From Axinella damicornis (Eukaryota; Porifera; Demospongiae; Axinellida; Axinellidae), in assembly GCA_963931865.1 (NCBI GenBank), contig OZ007509.1, forward strand, positions 17,116,088 through 17,180,087: a DNA stretch of 64,000 nt, in the 5' to 3' direction. Shown here piece by piece: positions 19,498-31,000 of this stretch. The notes beneath the pieces were generated by a model. The model saw only the letters and a list, made by a program, of their open reading frames with translations. It made no database searches and was not told the origin of the DNA. Each line of letters begins with the position of its first letter. The stretch's first letter is position 1. The position numbers and the translations under genes were made by a program.

Positions 19498-22400
19498 TCA
19501 GTGGCACTTTTCCGTCTCAATCTTGTCAGCAGTCTCATTCTGGGAAACTGTTGGATGCTTGAGTCCTTTCACCAAAGCCCCCCATGTGTGGCCTCCCCTC
19601 CTGCCGACACCATCCTGCCCTTGCAGCCATGCAGTCAGCATGTCGTAGATGAAGGTTGGTGAATCCTTTATAATATCCAGAGTGGGAACCGCACGGAGTC
19701 CCAGCACAAGTCCTAGTCTGAAGATCTGATCCTTCTTCAGGTTCACTAGATACTCACCGATGTCTACAAGATCATCAATACCTGGATGGGATAATGAGCC
19801 ATAGACAATGACAATTACAAGAGATAAGGGCTTGGCAGTTGGGCAGGTGCCACTGCTGTATAGTATTATCAGAAATCCCCATACTGTCTGAGTCTGTTGC
19901 GATACCGTACCAGGATGTGGTCTCATAACCAAATGGAATGGTATGTAAACTTAACAGACAGTCACACATGAACTACTATGACCCCCAAAAGTCATATTCC
20001 TTGTTCCACCACTGAAACAAGTTAGAATTGTGTGCTCGTAAAAGAAGTTACTATGGGGGTACCGGTGTCAATGGAATACAGATATGAATGTGTCTCACCA
20101 AGTGGGGCATCTGCACTGCTACTCTCCTGAGCTGCTGCAGGTGGAGAATTGGGCAGCAGAGGTGTCAGGGACACTAGTGGTAGTGGCAGGACACTAATAG
20201 AAGCAGTTCCATTATCTATGGTGCTAGTGCAGAGGAATGTAGCGGTCATTCAAATTAGAGAGAAATGTACAATTGCAATATATTGTACATCCACTTCATT
20301 GAATCTGAGTTGGCTCAAACTTCATGTGGTTGGAAGCATGGGCATGAAAAAGGGTATTACACAAGCATGTGGGTGTGTCCTTTGTAACCATGCACCCGAG
20401 AGTTTCCATGGTGGAAAGGACGTTGTGTGATTGTTGTGTGCAACTGTGGGGAACTGTACATAGGCTCATCTCAGGATAAAGCTGTACATTCAACATCTAT
20501 AGTACAGGCACTCCACTACTGCTGTCAGGCTGTACAGAAATACAGACATTAACACACAACCACAGCTGCTAAGAGGACTGTGCATTGTGTGGAGGTTGTG
20601 GCTCATCTCTACATTATTTAAAGTATACCCCATGAAACTTACTTTATGGGTGCCATTGCACATACCCCTTTTCCGAATTTCCATAAGCACATCTGACTCC
20701 CCAGTTTGAAAGAGAGCCTCTTCTACAAGTTTCCAGGAGGGCGAAGGGTGGTACTTCATCCAGTATTTCACTAGGGATCGATGGTTCCGTCCAAGCTGTG
20801 GCCTTTTCGAGTTTGGAACATGGAGACATAACCCTAGGTCATTCAAATTGTGAACATCTTCCAAAAATTTGCAGAGGTTGTCGATTGTGAGGGTGTGGTC
20901 TGTCAGTGTTGTAAGAAAGTAACAAAAGACATAAACAGTCATTGGTCTCAGTACTCTCTTGTGACATGCATACTTTCTCTTTCCTTTTCATGACATAGCG
21001 TCGACTGCATTCAGTTTCATGTCAACTACTTATTATAAGCATGCAAAGTATGCTCATTCTTACAGCATGCATAGTGTGGTAAGAAATATGTAGTACGCAG
21101 GACTACGGAGCGGTCAGACTACGCTTCTCTGCGGAGTAGAACTAGTGCTTCAGGGTTGCACTTTATACTCCGGGGGCCAGTCCGTAAAGCAAGGACCACC
21201 TCAGCTGGCATGCCCTCCATGCATGCAGCAGGGTTAGATTTAGTCATCACAACTATTATCGAAGCACTTCATATAATATATTCAGATTAGATAACAACAT
21301 AGAGCAAACTACGGTACTGTTCTACTTAATGGCAACACAAGACACCATGCATATGAAAGGAATGACAATACTTAATGATCCCATGAAGCAAGTGTTAATA
21401 CTGCTGTCACATTCAAGTTGAAGTTGGGACTTTCCAGCCCACAGTACAGGGCCGTAGGAGTAGGTGCGGCAGGTGCGGCGGCCGCCGGACCAATAATATG
21501 TTCAGTCTCGCTATAGCAAGTTGTTGAATCTTGCAGTTTCATCCCAAGATTGCACCAGAAACGATCTCAGAAGGTCTAAAATTCAAAATTTTCCAGGGGG
21601 AGGGCCCCCAGACCCCCCTACATGACGCGCTTCGCGCGCTTGCTACGCTTCTCGGTTGGCGCGCTGTGTGCGCCATGCCATTGCGCTGCCACGATTTCAT
21701 CGCTCAAATATGCAAAGCGCTCTCCGCCTGACCAAACTATCATTGCTTCCTACGGGCCTGCAGTAAAGCACTTGTACTGCTAGGCCAGTCCCAATCCACT
21801 TTAAGCCCCCACTGAGAGAGAGGAATTTTCTCTTTCTTCATGGCCCACCCATTTACTCATCATGTGAAATGCACCACTCAGGAATTTGATTCAAACTATA
21901 TTTATCTGTTGTACACTTGAAACATTGTGCCATTGCATCTCGGTCACCAACTTTGGCAGATTTTGACTACTCCTACCTGCCGTATAATATACGGTAGGTA
22001 GGAGTAGTCAAAATCCTACAACAATTGAAATTGCTACGATAAGTGCTGGGAACTTTACTTAACCAACAGATAATCTGTTGGTTAAGTAAAGCTCCCAGCA
22101 CTCAGCGTAGCAATTTCAGTTGTTGCAGTGCTCCCATGTGGATATAGTATATACTATACTATCAATAGCTTGCAACAAGGGAATGGTTTCAATTGCAGCT
22201 AGAGGCTACGTAGCTACATGCACTGGTCTGGGTAAGTGCTTTTACTACTGTAGAGTGTGAACAACAAGCTCTCCAACTATGCAAGAAGCACTTTAGCAAC
22301 AATTTCGTATGTAAGGCCATGTTTCCTACATGTCAGCTCTTACCTTTAACTGCAGATATGAATTTCTTGGTAGCTTCCACTGCCTTGCTGTTTTCCCAGA

Positions 22401-23794
22401 AATACAGAGCTCCAGCTAGCACCTCCCAGGACGCATTCGGAACCACCTGGAGCCAGTACGCCACCAAAGCCTCCCGTTTCTGCTCGGGAGTATGGAACTG
22501 CCGTGTGATCTGATCTCGTTTAGAGACTGGAACTCGAAGAGCAAATGCCAAGTCATCCCATTGCTTGGGATCAACAGATTTCAGCACTTCCAGAACATTC
22601 TCACATGTCAGAGTGGGTTCTGTAACATGAGAATTGGGCAAGAGTATAATTGAGTGACCAGTATTTTGTTGACTTCATTGGAGACAAGCTGTGTAGCTAT
22701 GTGCAGATGGCTTTCTAAATGAACTTCTGTTTGCATAGGGACCATGTACTGTTTGCATCGTAAACATTGAGACACCCTTCAGACCTTCTGCACTACATAC
22801 AGTACACACCCACATTGGAGTATAGGTTCACACCCCATTGTAGCCACTGCATTATGAAACCACCCTTCATAGCACTCCTTCAGCATAAACAGCATGCAGT
22901 ATAGCTATAGCACTAGTATAGTATACACTCAGTATATCTCAAGCATGCTGACTGCACATTTCACTGATACAGCCAATTGTGGCCGAAACAACAAGGTGCA
23001 GTGGATGAAGAAATACAGGCCAAAAGAGATTAATTTGTAGCTTCTTCATACAGGCCAGGGACCTACATATATAGCTAGCTAGCTAGCGAGCTGTAAAATG
23101 AGAAGGGTTGTTTTAACCAACTCTGGTCACCATAGCTGCATCTCAGTGCCTCCTCCACGGTGGCGATCAGAGAACGTAACCACAACCACAAACATGGCTG
23201 TCTGGAATGGAATGGTGGAATGAAGTACTGGAATGACCTTTGACCCAGACAGGCTTTGTTCACTAATCTTATCTTGCACATGCGCAGTGTGTGACTTGTC
23301 TCGTCATGCAGTGGCATAGGAAGATGTTTTTTGATAGGGGGGCTGGAAACAGAGGCCACGAAGTGGTCGAATGTTATTCCGTGCATAGCGCGGAAATTTT
23401 TTGGGACCTCTTTTTCGCCATAATGAAAAACAGCTCTCGTAGGCTAGCATCTCACTACATGCACTTACATCATGTATGATTACTCTCGATGGCCATGGCG
23501 GCTGCTTCGGGCTGGGGGCCTCGCCCTAGGCTAGAGCCAGTTTAAGTAGTTAGTACCTTACCGCGAAATAAAACACTTACCGCGAACTGAGCAGGTTTGC
23601 TGGCCAAAGAATGTATCGATCCGCCTCTGTGCAATCATCAGCCAACTGCACCCTTCCACAGTTCTCTCTGAAACTCGCGTCTTGTTCGGTCTACTTCTTT
23701 GTCTACACGTGAGGGGCCAGTGTGTCGCAATGCATGGCCATGGGATGTGTGCGCCCGTATGAGAGTACGCCTTTATTTTCAACCGTGGAAAATG

Positions 23795-23833
<39 letters not shown>

Positions 23834-26667
23834 CCCCCATTGCCCCCGTGGTTCCTACGCCACTATCGTGTATGTAGCACAGCTCGGCAAAGCGACCCTT
23901 TTGGCTCTGAGCCTCCGACCATCCGAGAGTCGAAAGATGTCGCATTCATCACTGATTATCGTTGAAGATGACATGACATCTCCGGTGAAGCCATTGCAAT
24001 CGCCTGTGGTGAGGTGAGTGCAGCTAGCTACCTTATATAGTATCGCAATACCAGAAGCTTATGAGCGCTCGGGTGGCTCATATGATCGATCTTTGGTATA
24101 ATTAGCTACACATGTAGTCTCGTATTAAGCTTAGTCTGGTCTTTGCCTTTTCGCGCTCCCAACAAGACATTATCCATGAGCCAGCTGGCCACGGTGCTTG
24201 TTTAACTACATAGGGCTTAGCTCAGGTCAAAGGTCATTCCAGTATTCCATTCCACCGTTCCATTCCACCGTTCCATTCAACCATTCCATTTCACCGTTTC
24301 CAGACAGCCCACAAATGTTGTGTAGCTCCACTTCTAACGTTTCATAATTGTTAACCCATCTGTATGTCTGTTGGAGTACCTGGTCAAGCAGTGTAAATGA
24401 ATGCACATTGTTTGGAAGTGCAGCTCCATACACTTCTATAATTATAGTATTCCTATATTTCTCCTAATTACCTGGAACCTAGGTTTTCCTATCGGATAGC
24501 AACTAATAGGATCAAAGTAGGCTGCACTTGTGTGCTCATTCCTTGATCGCCACAGTGGAGGAGGCACTGAGATGCAACTGAGGTGACCAGAGCCTGGTTA
24601 AAACAACCTTCTCTTTTTACAGCGGTATGTACATGGTCAGGCGGACATATATAGCACAAGCTAGCCATTCACAACTTGTCCAAACAACATTCACATTTTG
24701 TTTTAGCAACATTCACAACTTGTTGATTTGGCTGAAATAACGTGCAATGGTTGATGAATGGGTGCTTAGTAAACATTCTAAACCTTGACCTACAGGTATT
24801 ACTTATAGTCCACAGAGGATTAGCAGATACGTAGCCTAACCTAGCCATATATCCATTCACAACTTGTTGTGTCGTAAACAAAGTGAAAATAAGCCAACCC
24901 CTCTTTCATTACACACACTCCAGTGTATGTGGAGTTGTACCTAGCAACCTCCCAATTGAGACCACTACCAGCATATAAAGCATGTTTGGCCCACAATACT
25001 GACAATAACGTGGCCTTGCACTACTAGGTACGTTTGAAGGGATTCACACTCCATCCCTGTTGGTCAGTTATGTACTGACTAATGGGTTACTCTCGCATCA
25101 CATCATGTCAGCTGCGAAGTTAGCATAGCCATGAGTCAGTTTTGTAACTTTTCTTTTGGTTGAGATTATAAGGAAAGGACTTGCACACAACCCTAGTCTC
25201 AGTACCAGGTCTGGTACCAAGACTAACACAACCTAGCCTCGTTCCCAGGCCGTCTCGGGCCTGTGAACGAGGCTAAACACAACCCTATAGTTATTGAGGT
25301 AGGTGATCATGATGCTATGTCAGCCCACATTTGTATTCACACTTTAATTGCTGTGCCGCACCTACACATGCTCAATGTATTGGAGATGGAGCTGTGTGGC
25401 ACAGTGCACTTGTACGATGTGGCAGAAATTGGGATTGCCTCTGAAGAGGCAGCGGAAACTCTGGGTAGCAGATGGATGAGATAGAAGCAATGTGTGAGCA
25501 AGGACTATACTTTCTGCTGTGTGCTTCCCACACTAGTAACAAAAACCTTAGAATAGGGTCAGTACTACAAACGATCTTGCTAACTCGTACGAAGTTGGCA
25601 TATTGATGAACCACTTACAAAAGGTTTTCTGCAGACTATACTGTACATATTCATCAGCACGCATGCGTATTTAAGTCCTCACAAATTAAATTTCCTCACA
25701 ACACATACTTGGGTACATTTACCTCCCAAAGGTTCAGCATATTTCCTGATCTTCTCGGCAGCTTCGTCAGCTTCTATTTCATCCAATCCCACAATAAGCC
25801 TCCTCCACGATGGCGATGGGTCATTCTCCAACCAAAATCTGATGGCTCCTTTCTTACATTCCGTGGTAGTAGAGAACTGCTGATCCCCCTCAATTTCATC
25901 CAACTTCGCACGAGGAACCTTGATTCCACAGGAACTACTGCACAGTTTCTTCCACGACTCCACCCCTTTGGTTGCTCTGAGGACACTCTCCAGAGACAGC
26001 GCTAGCGCGGGAGGAGATGCATCACCTGAGAGTGAGATCGTATAATTAGCACTGAATCTGCATGGCGTTGGGCCAAACTATGATCTTACAATCCAGGCAG
26101 CTATTCAAATGTAGATCAACCAAAGGACCATGCATGCAACATCTAAGCATCTAAGGAAAAAACACTTAGCCACAAGAATTATACTGATGTAGAGGAGCTC
26201 TGCATCTGCCTTTCATGCAGATGAGTCAGATCTCCAACTAATTAACAGAGATGAGAGCATCACAATCCCGGAATAATACTGGTGACCGTGCTGCTGCGAT
26301 GACGAACCGTGGACGATTGATGATGGAACAATCGACACTACATAGTATGACACATTTCTGTTACTTAGTTTATCCAATTCTGTATTGAGTGTCTATCGAC
26401 TTCCTAGCTGCACAAGAAAAAGATGCACCTGGGTTCGAGACCTATCAAACAGTCTGAGAATGAGGCCAGCTGTATATTAATTGTGTTTTTATTGCTAATT
26501 GTGTTGTACTGCCCGCCTACGAGCTACATGGTCTTCAGTTAGACTTGCAAGAAACGTTTGTGGCTGAGAAATTATAGAATGATATATACGTCGAACACAC
26601 TTTATACCTTTCAGAGATGTATATCTATCCTACCTTTTCGGGTTGCCTTCCCCTCCCCTTCAGCCAT
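19498..26667 (-). CDS. Gene C: four-death-domain protein without GTPase, 6 exons, 415 aa
   Basis: Exons on the minus strand: 26667-26634, 26025-25723, 22619-22344, 20899-20666, 20215-20099 and 19781-19498. They sum to 1248 nt, in frame, ending at a stop. All five introns are phase 1. Exon 1 encodes MAEGEGKATRK. Exons 2, 3 and 4 each encode one death domain; marker words are ESWKKLCSSSCGIKV, PTLTCENVLEVLKSV and LTIDNLCKFLEDV, each followed by a W-containing helix such as NASWEVLAGAL. Exon 5 is a Ser/Pro linker. Exon 6 is a further death domain of another subtype (VDIGEYL...TWGALVKGL). Exons 1-4 are paralogous to those of genes A and B, but the GTPase-COR exon is absent. It could act as a death-fold adaptor or as a regulator of its larger paralogues. 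The exon 5 acceptor is the least certain choice. Confidence 0.78.
21447..21760. mobile_element. CAGGGCCGTAGGAG-type element with 5-bp target duplication
   Basis: A 314-bp element with CAGGGCCGTAGGAG at the left and CTTCCTACGGGCCTG at the right. The exact 5-bp repeat CAGTA lies at 21442-21446 and 21761-21765. It sits in an intron of gene C. The GC-rich interior resembles that of the element at 39119. Confidence 0.8.
21959..22127. repeat. Two adjacent long palindromes
   Basis: The first, 21959-22015, pairs GATTTTGACTACTCCTACCT with its complement around TATAATATA. The second, about 22019-22127, has arms of about 50 bp around CAGATAATCTG. The outer arms include AATTGAAATTGCTACG, with small mismatches to the other side. 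Both lie in a gene C intron and would extrude as hairpins; they look like foldback elements. Confidence 0.8.
23088..24623. mobile_element. Inverted-repeat element, about 1.5 kb, in a gene C intron
   Basis: The left arm at about 23088-23170 reads AGCTGTAAAATGAGAAGG, then GGTTGTTTTAACCA and CATCTCAGTGCCTCCTCC. The right arm, about 24543-24623, is its reverse complement and ends TTTTTACAGC. A second inverted pair inside, TGGAATGACCTTTGACC near 23230 and its complement near 24226, extends the symmetry. No transposase is seen. Part of the arm recurs near 60697-60745. Confidence 0.65.
23309..23865. mobile_element. CAGTGGCATAGGAA-type element carrying a long G-run
   Basis: The left end CAGTGGCATAGGAAG and right end GTTCCTACGCCACTA are inverted. 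The flanks TCATG and TCGTG look like a 5-bp target duplication with one mismatch. It contains a poly-G run near 23797-23830. It is nested in the 1.5-kb inverted-repeat element. Confidence 0.65.
25194..25225. mobile_element. Minimal palindromic element, 32 bp
   Basis: Runs from TAGTCTCAGTACCAGG to CTGGTACCAAGACTA. The flanks ACACAACCC and ACACAACCT form a 9-bp target duplication with one mismatch. Only the terminal repeats remain. Confidence 0.7.
25234..25275. mobile_element. Minimal palindromic element, 42 bp, beside the previous one
   Basis: Runs from TAGCCTCGTTCCCAGG to CCTGTGAACGAGGCTA. Exact 9-bp repeats AACACAACC lie at 25225-25233 and 25276-25284. It inserted into the duplicated target left by the neighbouring element. 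Confidence 0.8.
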
Positions 26668-26735
26668 CTGCGTTCAGCTCCGCTGCGAAGTAACGATCAG
26701 GGGCGGGGACTGACGTCATCAAGTGTACATGCAGA
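26668..26735 (-). promoter_or_regulatory. Promoter-proximal region of gene C with CRE
   Basis: A consensus cAMP-response element TGACGTCA lies at 26711-26718, 44 bp upstream of the start codon. The surrounding block is homologous to the upstream regions of genes A and B. The palindromic element at about 26778-26824 lies just beyond. Confidence 0.55.
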
Positions 26736-28006
26736 GGGGTGGGGCTGGTTGGGCTCTCTTGATCTTGTCCCAAGACTTGGTCTCGTGCCCAGGCGGTACC
26801 GGGTGTGGTCTAGGCACGAGACTACCGGTACACCCCATGCAGACCCTCCACACAATTACTAGGCCTTGATGGATGATGCTGGCTCTCGTGCATCCAATAT
26901 TTTTCAAAAGGATACAATGAACACTTGAATGTTTATTGCTAAATTATACGTCAACTAGTAGATTTTTATCCATGTATAAGTATAAATCCGTGTAATGGGC
27001 TTAATTTAATGGCTATAGCCAAACTGGAAGGCAAAAAAGATCATGTGATGTGGATATGCCCTCCAGTTATTCTCATGGTAAAAGATGCTATATCTCTCAA
27101 CTGCTTCCTGGTGAAAGGCTTTCTTGCAGCAACACTATACGTAAACAGGAGCCATGAGCGCCGCTCTCATAAGCTCCTGCTATTCTTACAGAGGAGAGGG
27201 CCTGGTCGTTTACTTCCACCATGTCATTATTCGTGTAATTTGCGCCTAGCTGCTGAGGTTCAGAATAACCATCTGATTCATCCTCACACCTATCTACACT
27301 AACAGCGGGGTGCAATACATGAATTCAGAGATAAAATTGAGTCTTGTTCGGCTCTCAAAGGCACACAAGGACAAGGAGCACTATATAGGCATGTTGCCAT
27401 CCCCATGCAGATCAAGCATCAGATCGTGTTCAGACTGAATAATCAGATCCAGTCGCCTTGCATGGGATATGCTGGCCAATCCTGGGTAGGGTCTTGAATT
27501 GGGTTGTGCAGGCATGGTATATTGATATGACAGTACTGTCTTACTGTTGTCATAGACACTGCAACGATTAATAATATCATCTCCCTGTCAGTGAGTACCA
27601 TGCAATACTATCGTACGATATTGTAACATCAATATCGTGAGGTGCAGTACAATGTCTCACACATGTTGAAGATGGCAACTACTTTGGCTTAATTTTGAAA
27701 GCCAGTGCTGAGGGGAGAGTGGTGAAGTAGACTGCAGATCATCCTGCTTGTAAGACTTGTGGCAACGCTGTTTCGTCAAAACGTGATGATCATCAGAACT
27801 AAAACAATTATAATCGCCTACAACAATTACTACTATTGTGCATCCAGAGGCCCAAATGAGGCCTCAGGTTAACTGATGATATCATTGCAGCTTTACATTA
27901 TACGACAATTTTAACCAGTAACTGTCTGGATGGTAGAAGGAACAAAAGAGAACTTGGATTATGGAAGCATGATTGTCTGTTCCAGTTTAGTGCGTGTTGA
28001 CAATGT
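26736..28006. other. Intergenic between genes A and C, nothing identified
   Basis: Apart from a TAGYCTCG-type palindrome at about 26778-26824, I see only unassigned AT-rich sequence. Short frames on both strands lack recognisable motifs. Confidence 0.5.
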
Positions 28007-31000
28007 TCACGAACAGGTGCATTGATGCCTCGTATTGCCCTTAGCAACCACATGATCGCTAGTATTGGAATCTGTACTGATGTTTTTGTCTTTTGAAATG
28101 TCACTGGCTATTCCATTTTGCCCAATTTTCTCCAATGCTGTCACCAAAACCCTCCAAGTAGGGACGCCTGTCTTCTCTAATACATCATCTTCTCTTCGAA
28201 GCCAGGCAGCAATCACATCTTCTTGATAACTTTGTGAGTCCATCATATCCTTCACCTTGGCTAGGTGGAGTCCTAGACACAATCCAACACGACGGATTTG
28301 CGCTCTGTCAAGCGGTTCAATGTACTGAGTGATTTCAAAGATGTCACCTTCGGCTAGATAAGAAACAATGATAATTATCCATAATAGCAAACGACCATCT
28401 CAATGGTTAAGAGGCATGAATAATTGTAGTCAAAGTCAGCTTGTTGGGCAAGTGTGTGCGATCCCCACACTAGTCAAAGTTGAGTGGTGCCAAACTGCCA
28501 ATCTGTCTCCCCTTACCGTAAATCTGGTGCATGCAATACCCTTTAACCCCCCCCCCCCCCCCCCCCCCACCGCTATGGGCCTATAATTCTATACACTACT
28601 GAAATAACTTACTCAGACGGTCAACTGGTCCTATGTCACTGGAAGGGCTGGTGCTAGGTAGGGGTGACGAAATGCCTGCATGAACACAGGAATATTAGTG
28701 CTCACAGTACTGTTTGAACAGGTGTCTCCACTTGGCAGCATGCTGTATACTATAGGGCTATGATGCAACGTCAACCACACAACACTCATAGCTATAAGTC
28801 AGAACTATAGTCTGTGAATGAACTTATGGTTCAGTTCCCTCTACATGTGACATTTCTCGTTAGCAAAAGAAGGCTAACTGGAGCACGAGGAAGCCAAATA
28901 CAGACATGCAATTGTTACATACCAGATGAGAGGATAGGCTCATGAATAGTGCTCAAGCTGCAGGTATACTATTCAGATCTAGAGCCAAAACTAACTTACT
29001 AGCTGGAGACAAAGGTGTTACTGTAGCAAGCCAATTCTTGTGATCCAAAGTAAATTCAGTCTCTGCACGACTTAGTTTGCATATTAGAAGATCTTCATCA
29101 CCTATATCTGCTAGGTGATCATCACCGGCACTATTGGGGCACTTGCAGAAGAAGGCGAGTTGTGGTTCAATGTTATTGTAGTGCAGAGTAGTGACTGCTC
29201 TCTCTAGTCCTTTCAGTACTGCTCCTCGAACATGTGGGAGGAGATGGGGACGGACAGAACGATCACAGCGCACCACAAAAAATTTGAAAGTGTCAATTAT
29301 AGTCACAACCCCAGATTTCTTGGGAACAATAAACTCCACGCAGTTTCGAAATAGGCAAGAGGGAGTACGTGATATATCGACATGGAGCTCCCAGGGGCAG
29401 GGATAAGTGTTGCCAGGTGAAAGAAGGAAGGTGATTAGGGAGCAAAACATTCCATTTAGAGGACCATGAGGATTGATATCAAAGACTAGTGGAGTCATTG
29501 GACAATGGTCATCTACTTCTGAAGATTCAAGTGTCTTCAGCATCGGAGGAGGCTGACAATGGTCATCTAGTTCAGAAGATTCAAGGGTCTTCAGCAAGCA
29601 GGGCATAAAGTATTCTGAGGCACCAAAGTCAGCAAGCAGTAGAAGCTTTCGCAGAAGTTCGAGAAATTGTTCAACTGTAAAAACGCCTTTGACATAATGC
29701 TTACGAAATTCTCTCAAAAAGTCAATAGTAACCAAAGCATGATCACGAAATTTTTTCCTATCGCCTGTTGTTGGACTTTGTGGATCTGGATTCTCTCTCA
29801 GTCTGTAGTGATACTCCACTAGCTCTGTGATCTTATCCAGCAATACCTGTGTATCACAAAACACTACTTCTGGTAGGATATCAGGGTAGTAGAAGAGAAT
29901 GTTCAAATCGTCCAGGTACTGCAGGGCCTCCTCAAATGACTCGGAATCAAATTGCAACCTTTGAGCAGCCTGGAAGCATTCTTTCTTTGTTAAGACTTGC
30001 CGACCAAGAGCTTGCGCTATTTCTTGCAGCTTCAGCTCAAGAGCATACCAGTGAAGGGGAATCTTGTCAGGCGATTTTGGCATACAGTATTTGACAATGA
30101 GTGTTCTGAGATGCTCTGCCACTGAACGCTCCTCTTTTTCAGGGCACTGTGCGTTTAAAGCAAATATGAATTCCTTCATTTTTTCATTACAGTATATTAC
30201 TTCACCCTCGAAAGTAGGAAGCAACATCTTTCTAAGTTCGTCATTTTTCTCTTGCCTACTTTCTGCGCTTTCGTGTTCTTTGTCCCTGTGTGTACCGATG
30301 ATCACTATTTTCGCGGGGAAATTGCTTTGTCCTTTCTGTGACCGGAATGATTTCATGGATCGAATGCAGTATTGAAGAATTTGTTTGTTACTGTGAGCTG
30401 ATGGAATGCACAAGATTAGCTCACCATTCTCGTCATAGTACTCAATGAGAGGATGTTCGTCAAGTGTTTCTGAAAGCTTCAAGACAAAGAGACAGCCGGT
30501 GGTACGGCGAAGGAAAACAGGGAGGACCTCATGGAACTGAGGTTGCCCTCCACTGTCCGTGAAGTGAACCCGTTCCACTCTGGAGAATGGCTTGGCATTT
30601 TGGGCACTAGGAGACTGCTCTATGAGCTTCATTAGGTCCGATTCAGTAGCTGAAGGATCAAGTAAAGTTTTTGAAGCTGGATTCATACCGACGTCACCCA
30701 TTTTGTCCTGAGTTTCAGGTGATTCCTGCCTTTGCTTACCTTTCTTCTGTACTTTACTGGCTTTTTTGCCAGTTTGTGATGGTTTTACCAGTGATGGTTC
30801 AGTTCGTGTAGCTGGGATCCCAGCTACGGTTGACTCAGTGGAGCCTACACGTTCTGCAGCTAGAGACAATGCACGCACTCGACAAGCACCAGCGATTGTG
30901 TTCTGGAGATCGTTTAAGTCTAGTCTTCGCCACTTCTCACCTTCAGTGCTCACTCTGATCAGCTGCACGGGTCTCAGTGCACACGGTGTGCTCTTACGTA

